Positions 46,958 to 59,654 are shown, counted from the stretch's first letter. The stretch is DNA of 64,000 bases from Leucaena leucocephala (GCA_037074615.1 CM073522.1:28208962-28272961), one strand, 5' to 3'. Numbers and translations: made by a program. Notes: generated from the letters alone by a model not told the origin.

Positions 46958-49900
46958 GTTTCTTGATACATGAAGATCCCATTTTTCAGATATTTAATTT
47001 GTAGTCCAAGGCAAAATTTTGTTCTTCCCAAGTCATTCATTTCAAACTCTTTCTTTAAGCAATTCACCGCTTTAGAAATCTCTTAAGGAGTTCCAATGAT
47101 ATTTATGTCGTCGACATAAATAGTAATTATAGCAAATTCATTTCTAGATTTTTTTTATAAAAATGCATGGACATATCTGATCATTCTTATATCCTTCTTT
47201 CAATGGATATTCACTAAGTCGATTATACCATATGCGCCCTGATTGCTCAATCTATATAAAGACTTATTTAATTTAATTGAGTACTGTTCTCGAGAACTTA
47301 AATTGTATGTTTTCGGCAACTTAAATCCATAAGGGAGACTCATATAAATGTCATTGTCAAGTGAGCCATACAAATAGGCTGTAACAACATCCATTAGATG
47401 CAAATCGATGCATTCATTTACTACCAGAATAATTAGATATCGAAAAGTAGTTGTATCCATCGCTAGTGAGTATGTTTCTACAAAATCAATATCAGGTCTT
47501 TGTGTAAATTATTGAGCAACAAGTTGTGCTTTATATTTTACTACTTCACTGTCACGTCCCAAAATTTGAACCATGACCGGCACAGAATATGAATAAATTC
47601 ATATTCCTTATGCCTTAAATTATAAATGAAACGTTTAAAGTAATAATCATAACTTAACTTTCAGTTTAAATGAAAAGGCAAATACCTTAGTTCGAATTCA
47701 AATATTTTTCAAAATGATACGAAACCAGAACTTAATCTATAAGTTAGGTGGAGCATCTAACCCTTTAGCAAAATAATACATGTATTTCAGAAAATATAAT
47801 TACTTCAAAAGTCGATGTGCCAAAACAATTGCTTCGGATTAAACGTGAGGCTCTCTATTGCTCAGCTGGAGGAATAGGGTCAACTGCACTATCTGAAGCC
47901 AAATAATCTACTCGTGAATAACGTCCCAAAAATATAATTTGAAATGTGAAAATAAACAATTTCAGCATATTCAATTATAAAACATAATATTTCGTAATTC
48001 AATGCAAATGTTTCAGTAAACTTCATTTCATGAAAGTAACCGCTTTATTTCATGAAAAACCTTTTTAAAACAGTCATTTCAAACTAATCACTTTTCCGTA
48101 AGACTTCAACAATAATTGATTTTCAATACTTTTAAACATAATTCATATAGTTTCGTAATTCAAAACGAATCACTCAATAAACGTTTTCTTTTCAGAGAAC
48201 CGTTTAAAACAATCATTTCGAAACAACCCTTTTTCTATAGGACTTCAATAGAACGGAAACATGCATTGACACACAGTCCACGAGGGGTAACTAACCAATC
48301 ATGCATGGACACGCAATCCACGAGGGGTAACTAACCAATCATGCATGGCTCGAGGCCACGAAACAGGCGCAGGTACGAGACCTACGAATAACATGCATGG
48401 GAATAAATCCCACGAATAACATGCATGGGAATAATCCCACGAATAACATGCATGAGTACGAGACCCACGAATGTCCGTCGAGCTCGGGTTTAACCATGGT
48501 GCACCAAGAACTAACAGTACTGCTGTTAGTAACCAGCGTTCTGTATTCCGTCCTCTAAAACCTTTCAAACATGCATAGGGGCCATTTAACATTCAATAAT
48601 CATAACATTTTTCAATGCAACACTTTCCGTTAAAATCATTCATAATCATGAAACATTCCCCCATCATGAACTTTTTCGATAAATCATTCAAAACCTTTTT
48701 TGTCAATCCATGTGAACAATGAAATTTCAATAATTCATTTCTAACATGTAAAACCATGAGTTCATATGCTCGCTTTTCGCAAATCATGTAAAAATTAACA
48801 TTTAATTGAAATGTCAACTAAACATATAAAATCATGAGTTCGAAATTCTTTTCTCGTAATTCATGCTAAAATTCACATTTAATAAATATGTCAAAAACTG
48901 ATTATATTTCAAAATTTCAAGGTTAGGGACGTTATTTACTCACCTGAAATGCCCAATATAACTTACTCTTACTCTCAGCTCCAGAATATCATTCTCCCTT
49001 TATTTCCCTAAATTTTCAAAAAATAAAACATTAACATTCCAATTCCAATTATAATAGTTATTATAATATAGTATTATAATTCTATATATCACAATTATTT
49101 TCATTCATGAAAATATGACAATTATCCACTTAAGTTTCTTTTCTTCTAAATATGAAATATGCAATTAATACTTTGGCTTGTTAAAACTTAGCCCAACTAG
49201 CACTTGTCTTCATACATCAAACCACATTTATCTCTTACTTTAATCAGTGATTTCCCTTCCTTAGCTTCAGTTTCAATAACTCTTTAACACCTCTCGGAAC
49301 CCCATCATAAATCTGAAATTTTTACTTAAATCTAACTCTAGCACCTGTTAAAATATCAAAGCCATGATCTATTAAAACTTTCATACTTCCAGACTTTCGG
49401 ATTCCAACATGCAAGCCCAATACTAACTATGTACTACGCCATGTAACACTAAAGTGTGTATATATATATAACTTAAGCTATTCAATTCCAGTAGCACCAG
49501 CTCATGATCTTGGGTCCAATTTCAAGTCTAAACTTTAATTCCTACACTTAACTTCCGTTACCTTTAGTTCAATTATTCTTCCCATAACCGAGACCACACC
49601 TGCACACAACAGTAAGCTCCTATATATATACATATATATGCGCATATGCTGTCTGGAACCAACAAGTACAGCAGCACATCAACGCCACTTACGAACGCAC
49701 ATATATACCCATTATGAACTTTAATCATCACCTTCCTTCTCTAACAATTTCAGTTTCAATTAGACCCATAAACAACTCCAACACACCAAGTCCTACTTCC
49801 ACCCTCATATCATCACAGACCTTCAAAACAGCAACTAAGCACACACATATATATAGACGCACACATGCTGTCCATACACCCCCCCTACAGCAGTAACATA

Positions 49901-50702
49901 TGCACAGCAACACAGGGACACATAATTTAAATCACCCACATCAAATACATATATACAGATCATTTCTAGCTCACTAATGCCCAAACCTGACAACAAGCTT
50001 GTTTCCCTTCTATTTTCTTATTTTGTTCAGATAGCTACAGTAACTTACAACTTGAACCAGCACGGATCGCAGGAAAAAATTAGTGGAAAGACATTGAGGA
50101 AGCTTACCATACCACACACGGTGGTCTCCTGGCAGCAAGGGCATGAGACATCGGCGGCAACAGCAAATGGTGAGCTTCAACCGACGCCAAACAGCTGCTG
50201 TGCTGAAGCGTGACAGCAGCAGTTGTGAAGGCCAACCCAGAACAGAAAATAAGGAAGGAGAAGAACCTCTAGCTGCACGGTCACCGACAAAAATTGCGGC
50301 AGCTGTGCAGTGACAGCTAACCAGAGAAAGGAGCAAGAACTTCCTGCCACCAGCCGAAATCCATGAGGCTAGGAAGAACACAGTGATGGAAGAGCAACTC
50401 GGCGTCGGTGACAGCAGCTCAGGCAACGAAGAACGGTAGGTCACAGCAGCTACAGTGTTCAGGATTCGCGAAGCTTTCCAGGAAATCTCCTCTGCTCTCT
50501 CTCTCTCGTCTGTGATTCCGCAATTGAAATGGGGGAGGAGTGGTTCAGAAATAAGAATGCGACGACAGAAAACCATTACCGTGCCGTGCACGCCGACGCC
50601 TACCCTACTCCCCACGTCGCTCTGCAACTTCCTGCCTGCCCCCGACTCGACAACACAGAGGAGAATGGAGGAAGGGGTGTCGGCAGTTGAAAAATACAAG
50701 AG

Positions 50703-51316
50703 TAGAGCTGGTAAAACGGGCGCAGCCCGCGGGCTGGGCCCGTTTTACCCTAAGGGGTGGCGGGTTCGGGCTGGCAAAATGCCAGCCCGTTTTTGGGCGG
50801 GCTGTGCAGCCCACCCCCCCTCAGCCCGCCAGCCCGCCACTTTTTTTTTTTTAAATTTAATATTATTATTTAATATTTATTTTACTTAAATGTTATTTTG
50901 AATACTCCTATTATCGAATACTAGTAAAGATAATTACTTATTTGTTAATATATGTTTACATATTATAATTGATTAATATTATGTTAATATTTATTTAGAT
51001 TTATAATTATAAAATTTGAGATTTTCTTATAAAAAATAAAAATTTTTAAGAGTATAACATGAGTAATTTTTTTATTATACTAATATAACATTAGAAATTT
51101 TTTATTAGTATTTTAAAAATGTTAAAAATATTTTTTTTTAAAATTAAAAAAAAAAAGTGGCGGGCTGGCGGGCCAGCCCGTCACTAAGGGGGGGCGGGCT
51201 CGGGCTGGCGTTTTGCCAGCCCGTTTTGGGGCGGGCTGCACAGCCCGCCCCGTTTGTTGGCGGGCTGGGAGCGGGCTGGCCCGTTTTTGGCGGGCCAGCC
51301 CGCATTCCCAGCTCTA
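50703..51316. mobile_element. 614-bp non-autonomous hAT element inside the LTR
   Basis: Termini TAGAGCTGGTAAAAC and, in reverse complement, TAGAGCTGGGAATGC. Perfect 8-bp target duplication TACAAGAG (50695-50702 and 51317-51324). Subterminal GCGGGCTGGCGGG/CCAGCCCGCC repeats on both sides of an AT-rich core are of the same style as the 4.24-kb hAT at 6879, which could plausibly mobilise it. No coding region. Confidence 0.88.
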
Positions 51317-51377
51317 TACAAGAGGGGCAAAATGGTCTTTTCACACTTCCAAAAATAAAAAGAAATCCCCAAAGCTG

Positions 51378-51450
51378 CAGGCACTGGGAGTTGAACACGG
51401 TATCTCTGAGTCTGTGACACTGCTTCCAACCACTCGGCTAACCCTACCAC
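51378..51450 (-). repeat. tRNA-Ser-like stretch in the solo LTR
   Basis: Minus strand has an A-box-like TTAGCCGAGTGGTTGG and a B-box-like GTGTTCAACTCC about 45 nt later, with spacing that allows a class II (long variable arm) tRNA. Pairing of the T arm and acceptor stem is poor, so a working tRNA is unlikely. It may be a SINE head or an old tRNA insertion carried by the LTR family. Confidence 0.35.
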
Positions 51451-53644
51451 TTGCAAAATTTCAGCACAAAATCATATATACTCCTTGCTTAAAATAATCT
51501 CATATCTAGCATTTCCCAGGGTCATTACATTCACCATTTTCATTTCGTTTTCTCACAAAAATTCATTTATATCTAACTAGTTTTATATCTTCAGGTGTAG
51601 GAACTACAGGAATAAATTTTTTTTATTTTTTTAATAATTTTAATTCTGCCTCAATTGCGTCTTTCTATTTTGGCCGATCATTTCTTTGTTTGCATTCGCT
51701 AATAGACCTTGGTTTATGATCCTCATAATCATTTATTACATCAAGAGCTACATTATATGCAAAAATATCATCAATGTTGACTTCATCCTAATCCCATCGT
51801 ATTCTATTGACAACATAATTTATTGAGATCTCATTATTTTCACATATTTCAAGTACCTGAGTTTCTCTCAGAATTGAGATATTAGTGTTGTCAAATGACT
51901 CTCCTTAAATCACTAAATTTTCTTGAATATTCTCGACCTGGTCATCTATATTCGTAGCTCATTTTCTTTTTCAATGATTTTTATCTTTAGAACCGATAGG
52001 CTTGCCACGCTTCAAGCGTGCTTTTGATTCATTTATATCAGTAGATTGTCCAATAGGGATATCAATTCTGATAGGGGCATTCGCAGCTGGAACATGTGAC
52101 TTGGTTACTTTCTTAGGGTCAGTGAATACGTCTGGCAATTGATTAGCTAGACTATGCAAATAAATTATCTTTTGAACTTCTAGGTCACATTATTTTGTAC
52201 GAGGGTCAAAATGAGACAATGATAATTCATTCCAACTGCTTATTTTCTCCCCTAATGTTGAAAAATTTGATTAGTCAAAATGACAATCAGCAAATCAAGC
52301 TGTAAATGAATCTCCTGTTATTGGCTCTAAGTATTTTATTATAAAAGGAGATTCATATCCAACATATATTCTCATCCTTCTTTGAGGCCCATTTTAGTGC
52401 GTTGTGGTGGAGTAATTGGAACATATACCGCACATCCAAAAATCCTTAGATGAGAAATATTCGGTTCCTGACCAAAAACCATTTGTAAAGGGGAGGCCTT
52501 GAGATAACTAGTTGGCCTGTTACGAATTAACATCACTACATGCAAAATTACATGTACCCAAGTAGATATTGGAATATTCGATTTCATAAGCAATGGTCTT
52601 GCAATCAACTGCAAACGTTTAATTAATGAATCTGCAAGTCCATTTTGTGTATGAACATGTGCTACAATATCCTCAGAGACATACAATACTCATTGAAAGC
52701 CTGTGAAGTAAATTCACCAGTATTATCTATACGTATTTTCTTAATGGGATAATCTAGAAAATGTGCACTCAATCTAATTAGATGTGCAAGCAATCTCGCA
52801 AATGCCAGGTTACGAGAAGATAATAACCAAACATGCGACTATCTTGTCGATGCATCAATTGGAACCATAAAATATCTAAATAGTCTACATGGTAGGTGTA
52901 TCGGCCCACAAATATCTCCCTGTATACGTTCTAGAAATGTGAGAAACTCACTTTTTACTTTTACCGATGATGGTTTAATAATTAGTTTCCCTTAGAACAT
53001 GCAACACATGAGAAAATATGAGATTATGGAATTAATTGTCTTTTCAATGAATGTCCACATGAATTCTCAATTATTTTTTGTATCATTATTGTCCCAGGAT
53101 GGCCTAACTGGTTATGCTAAATATTAAATTTATTCTCAATTGTAAACTTCTTATTTGCAATAGCGTGTGCTTCAATTGTACTAATAAATATGTAATACAT
53201 GCTAGAGGAAAGAGCAGAGAATTTTTCCATTGTGATTGTGTATTTTTTACCAAAAATCATACCTATGATAACAAGATATTCCTGGTTTTTTTTTATTTGT
53301 TGTTTAAATATGGTATCTATTTCTACATATATCCTTAAAACTCAACAAATTCCTGTTAGATTTGGAGGAATAAAATACACTATCAATATATAATTGTGTT
53401 CCTCCAAGTAACAATATATTAGATCTTCCAAACCCCTCAATCATCTTTATACTTCTAGATATGGTTTGGACATTGGCTTCTCGAATCACCAAAGAAGAAA
53501 AATATTTTGCATTTCTGAATATTATGAGTTGTTGCACTATCAACCAGACACAAATTTTCTTTATTAATGTCAATGAGTGCCATTCTTCCAATGATAAAAC
53601 TTACAATACTATCAATTTCTAAAGCAGTCGTGCTGATAACGTAT

Positions 53645-53982
53645 TGTAAAACTAGCAATAAGATTAAGATGAGAGAAAATATGAAGACAAGAAAATGATA
53701 AAAGTATATTGTATTCTTCTACTTACTTTACAACGCAAATGACATGCCCTATTTAAAGGTATAGTCTTACATGTAGGTTACATCTAAACTTGAATGACAA
53801 ATAATGGGCAATAAAATTCATGAATAACCTAGTGAAAATTACAAACTTAATGTAGTAATGGAGAAGTAATAGAGTAGTGGAAGTTGAAGTTGAAGAGGAA
53901 GAGGGTTAATGTAGTAGTGGATGAATAATAGAGTAGTGGAAGTTAAAGTTGAAGAGGAAGAGAGAGATGAACATTCATAACA
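53645..53982 (-). repeat. Copia 5' LTR and primer-binding region
   Basis: 338 bp, similar to 43684-44035. On the minus strand the LTR ends GTTTTACA and is followed by ATACGTTATCAGCACGA, where the primer-binding site should be. Its match to a specific tRNA 3' end was not established. Confidence 0.75.
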
Positions 53983-55020
53983 CGTTTTGTGTAATTAGGA
54001 TTTTATATATTCAGGATATTTAGGAATAATGAATATTTAGTTCTAATTTTAATTTACATTTAATTTTAGGCTTCTAAAATATTGTGTCTTTAATTTATAG
54101 GGTTAAGTTGAAGCCTATAAATAAATAGGACATCCACAAATTTACTTTGTTCGTCTTATGAATTGAATAATATTGAGTATTAATATTGTCTCTTCCTCCC
54201 TCTTTTCATCTGATTTTTCCCTTTTTGCTCTCCTCCCTCCTCTAATCTCTCGTTCTCTCTCTTATCCCTTTCCCCTTCCCCCTTTCCTGTCTGTTCTCGT
54301 TTCCGTGCTTGAGTTTCCTAAAGACTCAAAAACACCTTAAGCCTCGCAAATCAAAGCCTTCATCAACGTCACTGCCACCTCCAGTAACCCACTTCTAGAG
54401 CTCCTTTCACTCAACCAATACATGCCGCACACTCCAGCCGTCTTCTCAGCGTGTGGACTTCACGCACTACATGTGATGTATGTGTCGAACGATCCAGCTT
54501 GTTCGTTTCTGCTGGTTTTGCACCTTTTGTGGTTTCTTCCATCTAGATATTTCAAAAGTTAAAGATCATATCTAGAAGCGTTTGGGTAACTTTTTTCTTT
54601 CTTCTAGTTTTTCAATTAATTTTTGTTAATAAAAAAGGAAAAGACAAAAAAAAGTAGAAAAAAGAAAGAAAAGAATAAAAAAATAGAAGGAAAAAGAAAA
54701 AAGCAAAAAAAAAAAAAAAAAGAGATTGTTGTTTTTATAAATTTTGAATTTTATTTTTCTTATTTTGTTTAAATTTGTTACTTTACCCCGCTATCTCTTT
54801 TCACCCTAGAACCTTCTCACCTCATTCGGCTCTAAATCCGGGTCAAAACTTACCCTAAATTAGTCAAGGTTTATAACAATTTCTCTATAGGGTTTTAAGA
54901 ACCCTTTGATGTTATTGCAATGACTTTACTTATTTAGCAAATATAATCCTTGTGGAGCTTTTAGATTTCCCCGAAGATTAGGCTGTTATAAATTAAACAT
55001 CTTGTACACAATATAATCAA
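53983..55020. other. Noncoding DNA, possible old LTR fragment
   Basis: A TATA-like cctataaataaatagg near 54113 followed by a C/T-rich tract (54190-54300) resembles LTR or leader DNA, but no TG..CA ends or target duplication were found. Purine/A-rich low-complexity DNA lies at 54630-54722. No gene was seen. Confidence 0.3.
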
Positions 55021-56032
55021 TTCAGATTATGACATACATAAGCATAAAACTTATATGAAATGCAGCAGAAGACTTAAATTTCTCTTGCCATCAATTCTAC
55101 TGATATAGATCTGGGAAGAACTGGAATCAATACAGAAATACATGTGAATCAGAGAATACTGTTAGATAGACAACATGTTCTTCTAGCTGGTGATTAGGCA
55201 CAGTGATGGCAACAGCGGGAAACCTTCGAGAATGAGCTGAAAAAACTAGGTTATCACTTTGAACTCAGAAACTATCGCACAATAAAACTCAATTGTTAAT
55301 TTCCACCATCAAAAAATTAACTTTAATAAACTGAGTTAATAACCCACCTTGGACTAGGCTCAAATGACTATGGGTCACACTCAAAAATATTTATTAATTA
55401 TCCTAATTAATATCTAAATAGGTTATATTATAATAATAAATATCTCACATAGGTTTATTGAATAAGGTGTTAACCTTTTAGGTGAGGAAGAAAAGGATCG
55501 TGACATTCTGAAGAAAATATGCCCAACAAAGACCCTTCACCTATATTAGGGTAGTTAGAAGGCAGTGCAGTTGCATTGATAATATTGAGATTGAAGCATG
55601 TGATGAAACATATGTAAAGGAGGTTGAGCCAAACCATACTAAAGATTTTACACCCATGTCAAGATAAGTGTTGTATATTCTAAAGTAGATTAAGGCATTA
55701 TATTTATAATTAAAGTAAATTTTTTATATAGCTCTTATATTTAGGATTAGAGAGAATATATTTCAACGTAAAACTAAACACATATCAGAAGTATTTATTA
55801 CATTCGTTGATCCTATATATGCATATGTGAATCTAAAATAAATTATTCTTATTTAAGACATGCATTAATTTATTCAAAATATTCATGTTGGTATAATAGT
55901 TAATTAGAAACTCTTTCTTCTTAATATGATTATTTGACCAAATTATATTAGATCATTGTCAAAAGTATAAATTACAATGAAATTATAGAAAACAGTTTTA
56001 ACAACAAAACTAAACTAAACATACATATATAA
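55021..56032. promoter_or_regulatory. 5' flank of PME C
   Basis: AT-rich. From about 55785 on it matches the 5' flank of PME A (agaagtattta..attcgttgatcctatatatgcatatg, then ttattcaa.atattcatgttggtataata). The left boundary of the duplicated block is therefore near or before 55785. No gene lies to its left in this stretch. Confidence 0.5.
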
Positions 56033-56047
56033 CCCCCCCCCCCCCCC
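56033..56047 (+). repeat. Poly(C) tract upstream of PME C
   Basis: Fifteen consecutive C's. The matching position before PME A reads tatatgagccctaaataaat. It is about 200 bp from the PME C start. It could be a real expansion or a sequencing or assembly error. Confidence 0.8.
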
Positions 56048-56158
56048 AAATAAATCCAACAAACCTAAACAATCCAGCACCCACCCCTCTAGTTTGCAGC
56101 AGAAACTGTTACCTCGTTATTCCAAAATTAAAACAACGTCACTTTCTTGATTGTCTTG

Positions 56159-56167
56159 TATATATAT
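56159..56167 (+). promoter_or_regulatory. TATA box of PME C
   Basis: cttgtatatatatcac lies about 80 bp before the ATG, equivalent to the TATA box of PME A. The leader between them is expanded by (ttc/tca)n repeats (56178-56218). Confidence 0.55.
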
Positions 56168-56242
56168 CACACGCCTTATCATCGTCATCATCATCTTCTT
56201 CTTCTTCATCATCATCATTATCGATCACCTAAAAGAAAAGCC

Positions 56243-59200
56243 ATGGCGGCCACAAAAGCAACAAGGTGCAGCTCCACCATTGTGGTGGCTGCTTTCATGG
56301 CCGCTCTCATTGCCGGCACCACCACCACGGTCCTCTGCGACGACATGGAGCCAGTTCCCGGCGACAAGTCCCAACTTACGAAATGGTTCAACGACAACGT
56401 GAAGCCATTGTCGTCGCAGCTTCGAGTGAATAATAACAAGAAGGGCGTAAGAATTAACCCTAAACTTGCAGCTGCGGAGAAACAAGTGAAGGTGGTGAAG
56501 GTGATGAAACTAAACCAGAGGAGAGTGATCGTGTATATTGGGAGTGGGACTTACTTTGAGAAGATAAGGATAGAGAAGACGAAGCCATTTGTGACTCTAT
56601 TTGGGGATCCTAAGAATTTGCCAAACTTGACCTTCGATGGAACTGCACACAAATATGGAACTGTGGATAGTGCTTCCTTGATTGTTGAATCAGATTACTT
56701 CGTTGCTGTCAATCTCATTATTTCGGTATGTATTAATCCAAATCTCTTTCATATTTTCACAAAAGTTAATTAGTATAAAACATATATATATTTTCTTAGC
56801 TAGAACTATATGAAAAGTTAGGCCGAAGAAGAGGTATATGATGAGTTAAAAAAATTATAAATTCATGATTTTAAAATTTTAGGCTAAGACGTAGTGTTGA
56901 ATTTACTTATATACATCTTCTTCTTGTTACTTTCCACAGCCTAGTTCTTTGTCTTACATACTGTATCTATACGTAAATTAGGTTTTTTTTTTCATGTGCA
57001 TTCCTGTAGTCTTATTTGTTTTAAAAGAAAAAAGATGGTATAATTATAATGGTTTTTCTTTCCTATGAAAATTGTGCTTAATTTAGATACATTTTGTTTG
57101 TAGTACCCCACCCTAAGCTTTCTAATTTGTTTTTGCAAGAAAGCTTTTTAATACATCAAACAAAAATAAATAAATAATAAATAAACCTTCCAATAAAAAT
57201 TAGTCGCATCAGCCATATATAACTTTTCTTTTGGTATATCTAAAGATACAAAAATTGCAAATCCATATTTTGCGGTGTGGGTTTATGTTGTCTAATAAAA
57301 ATAATAATTTTTATCTACAAAAGAACCAATATATTTTTTAATTATTCTTTGGTGGTATAGAATAAGGCACCGATGCCCGATGGGAAGACGGCGGGAGCGC
57401 AAGCGGTGGCGTTGAGGATTTCCGGCAACTACGCGGCGTTCCACCATTGCACATTCTTGGGATTTCAAGACACCATTTGTGATGACAGGGGGAACCATTT
57501 TTTCAAAGATTGCTACATTCAGGGCACCATGGATTTCATATTTGGAAGTGGAAAATCTCTTTATCTGGTAACTATACTTTTTTCCAAAGACACTTCTAAC
57601 TATAAATTATTAGAGTCAATGAGACCTAGCTAAGACATCAATTCATGTGAAATGACCTTAATATCCTCTACTTAAAAAAAGTTCCACTCTGCCGGTCGCC
57701 AGGAGCCACCTCCAACGACCATACACAAGGTCTTATGATTAGGGACAAAATGGGTAACTCCCATACATAGCAATGTTGTGGAAAATTCATGAGATATGTA
57801 ATTCAATTAAATATGCTTTAAATACATTTAAAAAATTAAAAAAATCACATCATTTTGTAAATTATGTATATTATATATTGAGGTTGTATTATTTTAGTAG
57901 GAAAAATCCTTAAAAAAGACTATACAAATTGGTAAATTTTAAATTGAGACTCTAAATATTGTAAATGTCAGAAGAGTATTAAGGCACAAATTGAGATTTT
58001 AAAATTCAGAGTCAAATAACTAAAATACTCCTTATTTGATAAAAAATGTAACTATATTTGATGTTCAGAGATATTTTGGTCATTTGGCTCTAAAATTTAA
58101 AATCCCATTTTAAGTTCTCACATTTTTTTAATATTTAAAATATTTAAAGTCTCAATATAAAATTTATCAATTTTTAGATAATTTGGTAGAGATTTTTCTT
58201 ATTTTAGCACAAGGTGAATATTGTAGTGGAGAAATTAATGATGGGGAATTTGAGACGCAGAACACAAAATTGGTGGTGGTTGGGAAGACGGGAGGGGTGA
58301 TAGCAGCGCCAGCAAGGAAGAACCTGTTGGACGACACGTGTGGATATTCGTTTGTGCATTGTGAGATAAGGGGGACAGGGAAGGGCACGCACCTGGCGAG
58401 AGCGTGGATGTCACATCCCAAAGTGGTATACGCTTACACCTCCATGAGCTCAATTATCCACCCTCTTGGTTGGCAAGATGGCCCTCAAGGCTCTCCAAAG
58501 TAAGCATCTTCCTTCCTTTCCAATTGCACTTAAACTTTGATACATGCGTCGCGTGTTAAAATTTGATCCCTATAAAAAAAAAAGATTTTTAAAAAAAATT
58601 ATGTGAGATTATATGAATATAAATTTGAGAAAATTAATCCATAGGTCTAGAACAGGTCTAGTTACGATAAAGTTTGTAGAAATTGGCTTGAAACTAACTT
58701 TACAAAAAATTACTTTAATAAATACCCTTAATTTGAGATTAACTTTTCGAATGAAATGTTATTTACAGTTTAATAAGTAACATTTTAATTTACTACCTTA
58801 TGTCATTGATATAATATTTACTTTACAGTATAATACACATTAAAAAATATATCTTATATTAAGAATGTGAGGAAATATATCAAATAACAAAAGTAACTAA
58901 GATGATGACAACTAATTTTAGTAAATTTTTTTGCTGATCGATATCAATGACAACATCAAAGCAAATGTTTTAATTTATTAAATGAAAACAACAATTAAGG
59001 GAGTATCCACTAATTTCGCTAAAGATAAATTATGTGATTTCACCAAAAAAAATTGTACAAATTTTTTTTAAAAAGGGTTAGGCTCACCCACGATTTAAGG
59101 ACAGAGCGAAGTCTCTATTTCTTCTATGCGATATCAATGCGGGGCAGGGCGAGGTGTCAATTACCCTCAAGCGTAAATCTAAGCACCCAGAGTTAGGATG

Positions 59201-59654
59201 CCTCCCTAAAACTGCGACTGGAATAACAACAAAATAATACTCCCCAGAGATCGAACACGCTATAAATAGTTGCATGTCTCACCCATTCTCCAGCTGAATC
59301 CACGGATGATGGGTTTTCACTAAAAAAAAATTAATTTCAAAAGTAATCCCAAAAAAACTTCATAAAAGTCGAGTCATTTTGATGAACTATTTTGAGGCTT
59401 AGCCTTTTATATTTTAGTGATGCTTATATGTCTTTATGCATAGATGAATGAGGTATGAGAATGATGGAATATGAAATGGGAAAACGTGCAGGACGGTGTA
59501 TTATGGAGAGTACAAGAACAAAGGAGTAGGAGCAAGTAAGAGAGGAAGAGCCAACTTCACAAAGTGGCTCAGTGACTCAGAGGCCTTACCTTTCATCACT
59601 CTTGCCTACATTCAAGCCTCCCACTGGTTGCTTCCTCCCCCAACACTCCACTAG
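56243..59654 (+). CDS. Pectin methylesterase C, with an in-frame deletion
   Basis: Same role and exon plan as PME A: exons 56243-56725, 57361-57567, 58261-58499 and 59492-59654 (TAG); frame is open throughout, 363 residues. Signal peptide at the N-terminus (STIVVAAFMAALI). Compared with A it lacks 18 codons (54 bp) in exon 1: A has VKKDGSGDFKTVTEAI through DGNQRR, C has VMKLNQRR. This removes the conserved DGSGDFKTV motif at the start of the PME beta-helix. The catalytic-type residues remain: Q175, Q197/D198, D219, R277. LARAW as in A. Introns 1 and 2 are close to A's; intron 3 is longer (about 990 bp against 74 bp) and contains a SINE. Whether the protein folds is doubtful; the gene could be a translated but inactive copy. 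Confidence 0.88.
58500..59491. other. Intron 3 of PME C
   Basis: Shares its two ends with the 74-bp intron 3 of PME A (gtaagcatctt at the left, tatatgtctttatgcatagatgaatga..aaaacgtgcag at the right). The extra 900 bp holds AT-rich DNA and a family-1 SINE. Either A lost it or C gained it. Confidence 0.6.
59053..59314 (-). repeat. SINE, family 1, in PME C intron 3
   Basis: Minus-strand copy flanked by a near-perfect duplication (tttcaccaaaaaaaa from 59038 and tttcactaaaaaaaa from 59315). Minus-strand B-box-like GTTCGATCTCTG near 59252; 3' end gtgggtgagcctaacccttttt..tttgtac. It shows the uninterrupted form of the site hit by a hAT element in the copy at 2589-3650. Confidence 0.7.

Larger units (their letters stand above)
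47550..51529 (-). mobile_element. Solo LTR (about 3.4 kb plus a hAT insert), Ty3/gypsy type
   Basis: On the minus strand it starts TGTAATGACCCTGGG and ends TTTGGGACGTGACA, with a perfect 5-bp target duplication TTCAC (47545-47549 and 51530-51534). Removing it restores the copia reading ENGE-VVKYKAQLVAQ. The length without the nested hAT is about 3.36 kb, typical of long LTRs of Tekay/Del chromoviruses; that lineage is recalled from the end sequences only. It contains direct repeats (cgaataacatgcatggg, 48390-48470) and a tRNA-Ser-like stretch (51378-51450). Open frames in it, such as 50699-50010 minus (229 codons), show no known domain. Confidence 0.85.
43684..53982 (-). mobile_element. Dead Ty1/copia retrotransposon, minus strand, with nested insertions
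   Basis: Two LTRs of about 0.35 kb bound it: 43684-44035 (3' LTR) and 53645-53982 (5' LTR), both TGTAAAACTAGCAAT..TTCATAACA on the plus strand. Minus-strand coding remnants run in copia order: protease-like LVDSATTH (53560), integrase with WVHVILHVVMLIRNRPTS and HLRIFGCAVYVPI (52686-52372), a FTDPKKVTKSHVPAANAP linker (52130), RT MDVVTAYLYGSLDNDIYM (47390), then YTRKVLKYFYMDKSYPL (45060) and DAGFQSDPHVGRSQTSY RNase H (44740). Many stops and frameshifts. gag is missing: the protease lies only about 80 bp inside the 5' LTR. Flanking 5-mers (tttat/cgttt) do not match, so the target duplication has decayed or one end is rearranged. Confidence 0.85.

Noticed and set aside
50010..50699. 229-codon open frame on the minus strand
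   Set aside because: It lies wholly inside a solo LTR, has no recognisable domain, and its composition follows the local G/C-rich repeat-like sequence.
43684..53982. Matching target-site duplication for the copia element
   Set aside because: The 5-mers beside the two LTRs (tttat and cgttt) do not match, so none is claimed.
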